Assembly: GCA_025358295.1 (NCBI GenBank)
Contig: JANYJY010000009.1
Coordinates: 99,052 to 163,051 of the forward strand
Length of the DNA: 64,000 nucleotides
Direction of reading: 5' to 3'
Origin: Gammaproteobacteria bacterium
GTDB taxonomy: Bacteria > Pseudomonadota > Gammaproteobacteria > Steroidobacterales > Steroidobacteraceae
Numbering within the stretch: the first letter of the stretch is position 1; each line of letters starts with the position of its first letter. Positions 48,710 through 57,744 of this stretch are shown here, piece by piece. The notes below the pieces were generated by a model that saw only the letters and a list, made by a program, of their open reading frames with translations, was not told the DNA's origin and did not search any database. The position numbers and the translations under genes were made by a program.

Positions 48710-49984
48710 TTAATGTAAGTCCTTGATGAGTAGCAAGGCGATCAGGCTGACCAATCCTGTCGCGGATAGATAATACCCCACGTAGGCTACGCCATAATGC
48801 ACCGCCAAATAGGCTGCAATCGGCGCCGCCGGCGAGGCGCCCAAGATGCCGGCAAGATTGAATGCCAGCGATGTGCCGGTGTAGCGCACGGAAGTCGGAA
48901 ATAGCTTCGCGAGCGCGCTTCCGAGAGGTCCATAGGTAAGGCCGGTCAGGGAAAAGCCCAGCGCCAAAAACAGCAACGCACTCAACGTGTCGTGCCCGGA
49001 GAACAGCGGCCGGAACGCGAAGCCGAAGGCGATGAGCAGGGCCGCCGCGACAATCAAGGTGATACGCTCTCCCACACGTCCGGCAATGACGGCGGAAAGC
49101 GAGATGGTCAGCGCAAAGAAAGGCACCGTGACGAGCTGCAGAATCAAAAATTGTTGACGGTCGAACTTGAGTGCGTTGGTAGCCCAACCCAGGGTAAATA
49201 CCGTCATCACATAAAAGACCACGAAGGCGATGATTGCGGCCAATGTGCCGAGCAACAGCGCACGCGAATGCTTGGAAATCACCACACTAAAGGGCACTCG
49301 CACTCGCTCGCCCTGCGCGAGACTGCGCTGGAAGGCGGGCGTTTCGACCAACTGTAGTCGCACATACAGCCCCAACAAGACCAAGGTGGCGCTGGCGAGG
49401 AACGGCACCCGCCAACCCCAGCCGAACAATTGGGCCTCGGTCAGATTATTGGTCATCAACAGAAACACGCCGGTGGAACAGATGAATCCCAGCGGCGCCC
49501 CGAGTTGCGGAAAGCTCCCATACCAGGCCTGTTTGCCCGGCGGCGCATTTTCGGTCGCCAGCAGCACCGCACCGCCCCATTCACCGCCGAGGCCTACGCC
49601 CTGCCCAAACCTGCACAGCGCCAACAACCCTGTCGCCGCCAAACCGATGGACGCATAGGTCGGAAGCAATCCGATGCACACCGTTGAAATCCCCATGGTG
49701 AGCAAAGCCGTGACCAAGGTTGCCTTGCGCCCGATGCGATCGCCGAAATGCCCGAATACGGCCGAGCCGACGGGGCGTGCCAAAAAAGCCAAGGCAAAAG
49801 TGGCCAATGATTGCAGCATGGCGGTCGCCGGATCGCCTTTGGGAAAGAACAGCTTGGGGAACACCAGCACGGCGGCAGTGGCGTAAATATAAAAGTCGAA
49901 AAACTCGATCGTCGTACCGATCAAGCTCGCAAACAAAACGCGGCGGGTTTGCGCCGCGTCGGGTCGAATGGTCGAATCGAGCAA
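48710..49984 (-). CDS. MFS transporter, metabolite:H+ symporter type
   Basis: TIEFFDFYIYATAAVLVFPKLFFP, RPVGSAVFGHFGDRIGRKATLV, GLGGEWGGAVLLATENAP. Confidence 0.9.
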   Translation of the reverse strand: MLDSTIRPDAAQTRRVLFASLIGTTIEFFDFYIYATAAVLVFPKLFFPKGDPATAMLQSLATFALAFLARPVGSAVFGHFGDRIGRKATLVTALLTMGISTVCIGLLPTYASIGLAATGLLALCRFGQGVGLGGEWGGAVLLATENAPPGKQAWYGSFPQLGAPLGFICSTGVFLLMTNNLTEAQLFGWGWRVPFLASATLVLLGLYVRLQLVETPAFQRSLAQGERVRVPFSVVISKHSRALLLGTLAAIIAFVVFYVMTVFTLGWATNALKFDRQQFLILQLVTVPFFALTISLSAVIAGRVGERITLIVAAALLIAFGFAFRPLFSGHDTLSALLFLALGFSLTGLTYGPLGSALAKLFPTSVRYTGTSLAFNLAGILGASPAAPIAAYLAVHYGVAYVGYYLSATGLVSLIALLLIKDLH

Positions 49985-50137
49985 TGCGGCGAACTCCGGC
50001 GAATTGGCAAGCAGCGGATATTAGCAGCGCCCCGAATGGCCGGGCCAATTAATGCGCGCGCCCGTGCCCGCGATTTCGAGATACATCCACGGCGATTCGC
50101 GGCATAGTGGCTTGAAACACCCTCCTCGGAGCTGCCG

Positions 50138-51007
50138 GTGCACATCAATTCAAAGGATTTTCGGGTACGGGAAGGCGCAAACGTCGACCTCGGCGCGTGG
50201 CCCACCCGGGTCGATCCGGTCTACTCGTCGAACGATGAGTATCAGGATCTGCTGCGCAAGCACGTCAAAGCCCTGAGTGCGCAGCAGGAACTGCTCTACG
50301 CCTCAAACCACTACGCCGTCCTGTTGATTTTTCAGGCCATGGATGCAGCCGGAAAGGATGGCGCGATTCGCCACGTCATGTCGGGCGTCAACCCACAGGG
50401 TTGCCAGGTGTTCAGCTACAAGCATCCCAGCGACGCCGAACTGAAGCACGATTTTCTGTGGCGGACGACCCGCGATCTGCCCGAGCGCGGGCGGATCGGC
50501 ATCTTCAACCGTTCCTACTACGAGGAAGTACTGATCGTCAGAGTGCATCCGAAGATACTGCATGGGCAGGGCGTGTCCGCCACTGCGCCGGACGGCAAGC
50601 CGATTTGGCCTGAGAGGTACCGGTCCATCGTCGAACTGGAGCGGCACCTGGACCGCAACGGCACACGGATCATCAAGTTCTTCCTGCATCTGTCCAAGGA
50701 AGAGCAACGCAAGCGATTCCTCGATCGCATCGATCGGCCAGAAAAGAATTGGAAATTCAGCCTTGCCGATATCGAGGAACGTAAATACTGGAAGGACTAC
50801 AGGCGGGCCTATGAAAAATGCCTGAGTGCGACCAGCACGAAATGCGCCCCGTGGTTTGTCGTTCCCGCCGACGACAAGCTCAACACTCGTCTTATTGTCT
50901 CCCGCATCGTGCTCGACACAATTGCAGCGCTGCAGTTGAACTACCCTAAGTCCAGCCCCGCACGCCGACGAGAATTGTTGTCGTTGCGTAAGAAATTAAT
51001 GAAATGA
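50138..51007 (+). CDS. Polyphosphate kinase 2 family protein
   Basis: [84 protein letters not shown]. Confidence 0.93.
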   Translation: MHINSKDFRVREGANVDLGAWPTRVDPVYSSNDEYQDLLRKHVKALSAQQELLYASNHYAVLLIFQAMDAAGKDGAIRHVMSGVNPQGCQVFSYKHPSDAELKHDFLWRTTRDLPERGRIGIFNRSYYEEVLIVRVHPKILHGQGVSATAPDGKPIWPERYRSIVELERHLDRNGTRIIKFFLHLSKEEQRKRFLDRIDRPEKNWKFSLADIEERKYWKDYRRAYEKCLSATSTKCAPWFVVPADDKLNTRLIVSRIVLDTIAALQLNYPKSSPARRRELLSLRKKLMK

Positions 51008-51052
51008 GAGCCGCCCGCCACGCCATCTGTTTACTGCAGCGCCGGCGGACCT

Positions 51053-51529
51053 GTGACGCTGGTGAAAGTAGCGGGGCTGGACGAACTTGCGCACAGCCTC
51101 AACCTGGAGCGAGCGAGCCGCTTCGACGTTGAACGGCTGGAGCCGGCCCTGGCGCATGCACAACGGCGTGAAGGAATTCCATCTCGTGGCGGAGCGGTGA
51201 TCCGCGAAATCGCGCCGGGCATGAAGGCGCATCTCTGGGGCTACAACGGGCAATCCCCGGGCCCGACCATCGAGGTGGTAGAAGGCGACCGCGTTCGCAT
51301 GTTCGTGACCAATCGCTTATCCGAACACACCAGCATTCATTGGCACGGCCAGCGCATGCCGAACGGCATGGACGGCGTCTCGGGTCTGAATCAGCAGGCG
51401 ATCAAGCCCGGACAATCCTACGGCTGCGCCTGCCGGCAGCGTCGCGCATCTATGGGAGGGCGATCCACCCCCCGTGGAACGCGGCGGCTAGAGAGCCTCT
51501 GCATGGGGCAAACAGCGGATCGCTCATGA
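51053..51529 (+). pseudogene. Truncated multicopper oxidase (cupredoxin domain 1 remnant)
   Basis: YNGQSPGPTIEVVEGDRVRMFVTNRLSEHTSIHWHGQRMPNGMDGVSGLNQQAIKPGQSY, then unrelated low-quality sequence. Confidence 0.7.
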
Positions 51530-52294
51530 GCCTCCCTGCCTGCGCAAATGTGTGGCTGCGAGAAATACCCGGACCGGCTCGCCTAAAAGTTCGTAGACGG
51601 CGGCGTATGCGCGCAGCAGGGCATCGGGGTTCGGCGCATAGCGCGACATCCCAACATCGCGGACCGTGAGAATGCCGACGGGCGCGGGAACGACGTCGAT
51701 GCCGGCGGCGGCGAATTCCTGCACCGAGCGCCACATATGCGTCGCTCGCGTCACGAGTACGATGCGGCGCACACCGTCGGCCTTCAGCAGGCGCACGGAA
51801 TTGCGCGCGTTTTCAAACGTGTCGTGCGACTCGTCCTCAACCCACCGCGTCTGCACGCCGAAATTGCGCCGCAGCGTGCTGCTCATGGCGTCCGCCTCAA
51901 TGTGCAGGCCGGTCACCAGCACGGGAAGGCCCGTTCTACCCGCGACATAGGCACCGTAACTGAGACGTTCGAGCAGCAGCGGCTCGGCGGCCGGGCCGGC
52001 GTATTCCGGCGCGAACGCGCGCTGGCCGCCCCCGCCAAGTATCACGACTGCCTGTGCGCCGGCGGCGCTCTGAAAATTCAGGGGAGGATAGCGTTCGGCG
52101 AGACCGGTCAACGCATCGGCGACCAGAGGCGTCGACAGCAGCCAAAGGGATCCGAGTCCAAGCAGCAAGCAGAGGCGCGCCATGCGCGGTCGTCGCCTCA
52201 GGAGATACACGCCGAGACCGGCAAGCAACAGCGGCCCGGCGGGCGGGAGAATGATGCTCTTCAGCAAAAACTTGAAACTCGTCAGCATCGGCAT
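51524..52294 (-). CDS. YdcF/ElyC family (DUF218) membrane protein; start approximate
   Basis: AVVILGGGGQRAFAPEYAG, ERLSYGAYVAGRTGLPVLVTGL, VEDESHDTFENARNSVRLL. Confidence 0.85.
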   Translation of the reverse strand: MPMLTSFKFLLKSIILPPAGPLLLAGLGVYLLRRRPRMARLCLLLGLGSLWLLSTPLVADALTGLAERYPPLNFQSAAGAQAVVILGGGGQRAFAPEYAGPAAEPLLLERLSYGAYVAGRTGLPVLVTGLHIEADAMSSTLRRNFGVQTRWVEDESHDTFENARNSVRLLKADGVRRIVLVTRATHMWRSVQEFAAAGIDVVPAPVGILTVRDVGMSRYAPNPDALLRAYAAVYELLGEPVRVFLAATHLRRQGGS

Positions 52295-52319
52295 CCCGTG
52301 GTCCGCCCGCCGCAACAAC

Positions 52320-52679
52320 TTAACGCTTGTCGAGGCGATCCCGGCAGTAAATGAACAAGCAATTCCCCGCAATGCTCAACGCAAACACGGCAAGGGACGC
52401 GGGAACCACTTCGAAGATCTTGTGAACGCCCAGCCAGTCCACCGGGGCGTCGAGCCAGTGCATGAATTCTGCGAGCCGACCCGTGTCGCCGTCCTTGAGG
52501 CAACACCGCGCCAGCCCGATCTGCAGTCCGTCGTTCAAGCCGATATGCGTCCATTCGCCGTCGCGGAACCAGCGGTAGGTTTGCAGTCCGACAAGATAAA
52601 GGAATGCAACCAGGCAGCCGTAGCCGACAACGGCGCCCGCACCCGCCATGGTCTTCAGGGTTGCTTCACGCGCCGTCAT
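52320..52679 (-). CDS. Hypothetical membrane protein
   Basis: 119 aa with two hydrophobic segments; lies in a same-strand run (ATGA overlap with the next gene). Confidence 0.65.
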   Translation of the reverse strand: MTAREATLKTMAGAGAVVGYGCLVAFLYLVGLQTYRWFRDGEWTHIGLNDGLQIGLARCCLKDGDTGRLAEFMHWLDAPVDWLGVHKIFEVVPASLAVFALSIAGNCLFIYCRDRLDKR

Positions 52680-53440
52680 GGCGACCCGGGGGAAACCGTC
52701 GGACAGCCCTTCACTTCAAGCCGCACGATGCGTCCGGCCTCACCTTGCAAATCGGCGGGGTTCAATAAACTGTCGGTTGGCTTCAAGTCGATGTCGATCC
52801 AATACACATTGCCGGTGCGCTTGCGGTCCGCGATTCCCGGATTGAACCCTAATGCCTGCGCTTGGGCAACCCGAGCCTGGGCGCGCTTCGGTTCGCTGTA
52901 TAAGCCAAGCGAAATGACGGAGCCGTCATTCGGACCTGGCATCCCCATCGCGTCATCGATGCCGCCCGCTTTGAGCTTTGCCAAAATCTGATCGCCAGCC
53001 GCCCGCGAGGGCGGTAGCGGCAAATAAACCCAAACTCCCGCCCAAACATCTCCCTCGGCGACCCGCTGCCGGGGATCGTAGCCGCCGCCACGCAAAGTGT
53101 TGGCGGCGCGAGCGGCTTCCGACACATCAGGAAACGGCCCGACACTAATACAGCGCTTCACATTGGTGAGCAGCGCCGGCTTTGCGCCCTCGTCAGCGTC
53201 GCTGCGGGCGGGCTCGCCGCCCACGGCAATGCTGCTGCCCGTGGCGCCGTCTCCCGTAACGCCGCCGGCTTCGGCGATCGCCGGATGCTCGGAGTCCGGG
53301 GATTCGGATGCCAGCTTCAGTGTCTTCACGGCAGCCCCTTGAGCCGCCGGATCCGGTGTTTTGGCGATGCCGCGCGACCATAGAAAATAGCCTACGTTGG
53401 CCAGCACCAAACTCACGACAATGCTCTTTAACAGCGTCAA
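52676..53440 (-). CDS. SPOR-like domain protein, membrane anchored
   Basis: N-terminal TM; CISVGPFPDVSEAARAANTLRGGGYDPRQR, VISLGLYSEPKRAQARVAQAQALGFNPGIADRK. Confidence 0.72.
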   Translation of the reverse strand: MTLLKSIVVSLVLANVGYFLWSRGIAKTPDPAAQGAAVKTLKLASESPDSEHPAIAEAGGVTGDGATGSSIAVGGEPARSDADEGAKPALLTNVKRCISVGPFPDVSEAARAANTLRGGGYDPRQRVAEGDVWAGVWVYLPLPPSRAAGDQILAKLKAGGIDDAMGMPGPNDGSVISLGLYSEPKRAQARVAQAQALGFNPGIADRKRTGNVYWIDIDLKPTDSLLNPADLQGEAGRIVRLEVKGCPTVSPGSP

Positions 53441-54453
53441 GAATCACCTTCAATGGCGCGCAAACTCGCCTCGCCGGACACGAACCGCTGCACAGCCACC
53501 CCGGTATCAAGCTGCAACGCACCTTCGGCGTCGACCCCTAAGGCCGTTCCCAAAACGACGCCATTACCCAACGTCACCCGCGCCGGCCGGCCCTTCAAGG
53601 CATCGAGTGCAGCCCACTCATCCCGGAACGCGGCAAAACCCTCGCGCTCGAACTGCGCCAGCATACTCAAAAGCTCGTCCAAGGTGGCCCCTGCCATCAA
53701 ATTGCGCGACGGCTCGGTAGCGCAGGCATCCGTCAAGGCCGCGACTTTGACGCCGCTGGCTTCGATCTTCCGGCGCGCAGCCGGCGACAGTCGCACATTG
53801 ATGCCGACACCGATCACCACATGCGCAGGCCCACTCGCCTCGGCGCGCAGCTCGATCAGCACGCCGCCCACTTTGCGGTCTTGGAACCAAATATCGTTCG
53901 GCCACTTCAGGGTCACGCCCTGCGCACCCGCACGCCGGGCCGCCCGCACGATGGCGACTCCAACGGCCAAACTCAAGGCCGGCAAGGTACGTACCCCATC
54001 ACCGAAGGTCCAGGCCATCGAGAGCGCGATGCCGCCGCCGAATGGTGCAATCCAGGGCCTGCCGCGGCGACCTCGGCCGGCATGCTGCAATTCAGTTAAG
54101 CAGACGTCCGCGCTGCCGCCGGGCGGCGGATCAAGCGCAAACAGCCGGGTGTTGGTCGAATCCACCTCGAACCGCAGATCGAGATTGCGAAGCCACGATC
54201 GCCGGGGCGAACCGACCTCAGCCTCGATGAGCCGCGCATCAAGCAATTCGACGGGGCTGGACAGGCGGTAACCGCGCCGCGGCAGCGCCTCCACGTCCAG
54301 CCCCAGGGTCCGCAACCGCTCGACGCCCTTCCATACGGCCGCGCGGCTTACGTTGAGCTCCTTCGCCAGCCGCTCGCCGGAATGCAGTCGGCCGTCCGCC
54401 AGCAATACCAGCAGCAAGGGATGATCTAGGCAGCTCGCGATCGAAACAGCCAT
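53437..54453 (-). CDS. birA: Bifunctional biotin-[acetyl-CoA carboxylase] ligase/biotin operon repressor
   Basis: HTH SGERLAKELNVSRAAVWKGVERLRTLGLDVEALPRRGYRL; EVDSTNTRLF; QHAGRGRRGRPWIAPFGGGIALSM; KWPNDIWFQDRKVGGVLIEL. Confidence 0.92.
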   Translation of the reverse strand: MAVSIASCLDHPLLLVLLADGRLHSGERLAKELNVSRAAVWKGVERLRTLGLDVEALPRRGYRLSSPVELLDARLIEAEVGSPRRSWLRNLDLRFEVDSTNTRLFALDPPPGGSADVCLTELQHAGRGRRGRPWIAPFGGGIALSMAWTFGDGVRTLPALSLAVGVAIVRAARRAGAQGVTLKWPNDIWFQDRKVGGVLIELRAEASGPAHVVIGVGINVRLSPAARRKIEASGVKVAALTDACATEPSRNLMAGATLDELLSMLAQFEREGFAAFRDEWAALDALKGRPARVTLGNGVVLGTALGVDAEGALQLDTGVAVQRFVSGEASLRAIEGDS

Positions 54454-55070
54454 AGTCGTCGCACGCGGCTCTCTTGGCCCGCGCGCATGCGGGCGATGTT
54501 GCCGCGGTGCGTGTAGATGACAAATGCGGCGACCGCCGCGCAAAAACTCAGCAACGGAATGTTGTGCGGTTCGAGCAGCAGGACCGCGATCACCAGGGCG
54601 ACGCCTGCCAGCATGGTGGCCAGACCGACGTATCCCGTCAGCAGGAGCACGACGAACCAGCTCAAGACCAGGGGAAGGAGCAGTGGCAGATCCAAGGCCG
54701 CGATCACACCGACCACAGTTGCCGCCCCCTTGCCGCCGCGAAAGCTGAACCACACGGGATAAACATGTCCGACGATGACAGCGAAGCCGCATGCCAAGGC
54801 CAGCCAGTCGCGCGGCAGATCGGGATCGATGCCGACGCCGGGAAGCACTGTCGTCGGCAGCCACCAAACAGCGAACGCACCTTTCGCGATATCGACGACG
54901 AGCACCAGAAATCCAAACAACTTGCCCTGGGTGCGCAGCGCATTCGTGGCGCCCGCGTTGCCGCTGCCCATGCTGCGAATGTCCACCCCGCGCACTCGGC
55001 CCAGTATCAGGCTGCCCAGCAGCGTGCCGAGCAGATAAGCGATGAGCAACTTGACGCCGAGTTCCAACAT
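54426..55070 (-). CDS. plsY: Acyl-phosphate glycerol-3-phosphate acyltransferase
   Basis: AYLLGTLLGSLILGRVRGVDIRSMGSGNAGATNALRTQGK, VIVGHVYPVWFSFRGGKGAATVVG. Confidence 0.95.
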   Translation of the reverse strand: MLELGVKLLIAYLLGTLLGSLILGRVRGVDIRSMGSGNAGATNALRTQGKLFGFLVLVVDIAKGAFAVWWLPTTVLPGVGIDPDLPRDWLALACGFAVIVGHVYPVWFSFRGGKGAATVVGVIAALDLPLLLPLVLSWFVVLLLTGYVGLATMLAGVALVIAVLLLEPHNIPLLSFCAAVAAFVIYTHRGNIARMRAGQESRVRRLWLFRSRAA

Positions 55071-55103
55071 CCTCGGATTATGACATTAGATGCAATGTCG
55101 TCC

Positions 55104-56060
55104 CTACTGGCGTTTGGGCAGGTGCAGCTCCGCCAGCATGCAGCGTACACCGCCACCGCCGATACGCTCGATGGTGGGAATCGCCACAGGCACCACGCCG
55201 GCGTGCGATTCAAGAATTCGCCGCTGCGCCGCTTCAAGGCTGTCCCACGCCGTCGTCGACAAGGCGATGACCCGGCCGCCCGGGGTTGCCAATTCCAGCA
55301 GGTTGCCGGCGAACTCGAACATCTGCCCCCTTGTTATATCGATGATGTCGTGGCCGGCGGCGCGCAGGCGGCTGAACACGGCGTCGCGGTGCGGCGGCCG
55401 GCCGATCGACTCGCCGCATACCACGGCAAATCGAGTGCCGATGGCCATCACCACATTGGTGTGATACACGGGCTGCGCGCCCGCGCCCTGAGCTTCGAAA
55501 GCGACCAGTTCATAGTCCAATAATTGCGCGAATTCACCCAGGACATCGAGGTCGGTACGCGGCGACAAGCTGGCATAAGCGACCCGATGCGTGCGATCCA
55601 ATACGAGGCTGCCCGTGCCTTCGAGGTACTTCCCCTCTGCCTCGCGATGCGTCAAATCCACCGTTCGCGTCACGCGGAACCGGCCCCTGCTCACCACCCG
55701 ATCGAGAATCTCTTGGCGCCGCTCCAATCGACGGTTGGGCGCCAGCATCGGGTAGAGCGTCACAGTGCCGTCGCTATGAAAGCTGACCCAATTGTTGGGG
55801 AAAATTGCGTCCGGTTTCACCGGCAACGGGGTGTCCGGCGCTATCAGCACCTCGACGTCGGCGCGCTCGAGCGCCCGCGCCACTGCATCGAACTCGCCCA
55901 GGACCAACCTTTGGGTGTCGACATCGTCGGCCGAATCGGCGTCGCGCTGGAACGCATTGCTGGCGGCGGTTTGCGGATTGAAGCCAAAGCTCGCCGGCCG
56001 CACCATGAGCACTGCCGCGGCACTTTGGGGTTCCTGGCCTGAATGAGCGGGGTCCGACAT
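55104..56060 (-). CDS. ctlX: Citrulline utilization hydrolase (CtlX)/amidinotransferase family
   Basis: VRPASFGFNPQTAASNAFQ, DAIFPNNWVSFHSDGTVTLYPM, YLEGTGSLVLDRTHRVAYASLSPRTD, YHTNVVMAIG. Confidence 0.88.
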   Translation of the reverse strand: MSDPAHSGQEPQSAAAVLMVRPASFGFNPQTAASNAFQRDADSADDVDTQRLVLGEFDAVARALERADVEVLIAPDTPLPVKPDAIFPNNWVSFHSDGTVTLYPMLAPNRRLERRQEILDRVVSRGRFRVTRTVDLTHREAEGKYLEGTGSLVLDRTHRVAYASLSPRTDLDVLGEFAQLLDYELVAFEAQGAGAQPVYHTNVVMAIGTRFAVVCGESIGRPPHRDAVFSRLRAAGHDIIDITRGQMFEFAGNLLELATPGGRVIALSTTAWDSLEAAQRRILESHAGVVPVAIPTIERIGGGGVRCMLAELHLPKRQ

Positions 56061-56217
56061 GGCTGGGGACTATATCAGGCGGCCGCCTCGCATTGCCCGT
56101 TGACAGACCCCGCCGGTTTCATCAAGGTTAGTGGGCTGGATCCGCTACAATTTCGGGCCTCATTAATGTCGATCCAGCAAATCTGCAGTTGCCCTTTGGG
56201 CCAAATTCGGGGGAGCC

Positions 56218-57744
56218 TTGGCGGTTTCAATTGCCAAATCATTGCTCGTGCTCGCGTTCGCGCTGGTCGCCGCCGACGCGTGCGCCGCGAAGACACCGGC
56301 GCCCCCTAAGCCGCCGGACACGTACCCGTTCACGTTCGATACCTTGCTGGCGGACGCCAAACGCCGGGCCTCTACTCCCTATTCGCCGCAACACAATCGA
56401 TTGCCTGCCGGCCTCGACAAATTGAGCCCCGAGCAATACCGCAGCATCCGCTTCAATCCAGATGCCGGCATTTGGCGCACGGAGCAACTGCCGTTTCGTC
56501 TCGAATTGCTGCGGGCCGGGTACAATTTGCAAACGGCCGTCACCGTCTCCACCGTTGCAGACGGTGTGGCTCACGATGTCGTGGCGACGCCGGCCATGTT
56601 CCAAATGCAGTCCGCCTTTCCCGCGCAACTGGACAAGGTCTCGCTGCCGCTGTCCGGCTTTCGCGTTCGGAGCCGCATCAACTCGACCAAGATCTGGGAC
56701 GAATTTCTCGTGTTCCAGGGAGCAAGCTACTTCCGGGCCGTCGCCAAGAGTCTGCTGTATGGCCTGTCGGCGCGCGGGCTTGCAATCGATACCGCCGAGC
56801 CGTCGGGCGAGGAATTTCCGCTGTTCACGCATTTCTGGATTGAGCAGCCGGTTCCGCATTCGACGACCATCGTGATTTACGCCTTGCTCGAAAGCGCATC
56901 GACGACGGGTGCCTACCAATTCACCGTGCAGCCGGGCGTTGAGACCTTCACCGACGTGGACATGACTTTGTTCCCGCGCAGTGAAATTCGCGTGGCTGGC
57001 ATCGCGCCGCTTACCTCGATGTTTTTGTTCGATGAAACCAATCGCGGGCGTCTGGATGACTACCGGCCGGAGGTGCACGACTCCGACGGTCTGATGATCG
57101 CGGCGACCTCCGGCGAACAAATATTCAGGCCGCTGGCGAATCCGATCAAACTCCAAGTGTCTACATTCACCACCCAGCAGCCGCAAGGGTTCGGCCTGGT
57201 GCAGCGGTCCCGCCAGCAGAGCGATTTTCAGGATTTCGATGCGCAATACGAACGTCGGCCAAGCGCTTGGATCGAGCCCAAGAGCGATTGGGGGCCGGGT
57301 TCGGTCGAGCTGGTGGAAATACCATCCGGGCGCGAGAGCAATGACAACATCGTGGCGTTTTGGCGTCCATCGCAGCCATTGACGCCCGGACGTGCCGCTC
57401 ATTTCGCCTACCGTATCGTATGGAACGCCGAGCCCACGCAGCCCAAGTCCCTGGGCAAGACCATCGCCACCCGTTCCGGCGCCAGTCTCGACGGCAAGCG
57501 GCGCGTATTCTTGCTGGATTTCGTCGGGGCGGGCGAAAAAATCGATGGCTTGCGCCTCGACCTATCGTCGTCCGCCGGCAGAATTTCCAATGCCGCGCTC
57601 ATGTCGAACAGCGCCTTGCACGGCTTGCGCGCCAGCTTTGAGATCGATCCTCGTGACGCCGAACTGATCGAACTGCGGTTGCGCATCATGCGCGGCGATC
57701 GGCCGGTGACCGAGACATGGCTGTATCGATGGACATCCAGCTGA
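56218..57744 (+). CDS. opgG: Glucan biosynthesis protein G
   Basis: LSPEQYRSIRFNPDAGIWR, SYFRAVAKSLLYGLSARGLAIDTAEPSGEEFPLFTHFWIEQP, PLTSMFLFDETNR. Confidence 0.92.
   Translation: MAVSIAKSLLVLAFALVAADACAAKTPAPPKPPDTYPFTFDTLLADAKRRASTPYSPQHNRLPAGLDKLSPEQYRSIRFNPDAGIWRTEQLPFRLELLRAGYNLQTAVTVSTVADGVAHDVVATPAMFQMQSAFPAQLDKVSLPLSGFRVRSRINSTKIWDEFLVFQGASYFRAVAKSLLYGLSARGLAIDTAEPSGEEFPLFTHFWIEQPVPHSTTIVIYALLESASTTGAYQFTVQPGVETFTDVDMTLFPRSEIRVAGIAPLTSMFLFDETNRGRLDDYRPEVHDSDGLMIAATSGEQIFRPLANPIKLQVSTFTTQQPQGFGLVQRSRQQSDFQDFDAQYERRPSAWIEPKSDWGPGSVELVEIPSGRESNDNIVAFWRPSQPLTPGRAAHFAYRIVWNAEPTQPKSLGKTIATRSGASLDGKRRVFLLDFVGAGEKIDGLRLDLSSSAGRISNAALMSNSALHGLRASFEIDPRDAELIELRLRIMRGDRPVTETWLYRWTSS

Noticed and set aside
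56239-57402. - strand ORF of 387 aa
   Set aside because: Antisense to opgG; no supporting motifs.
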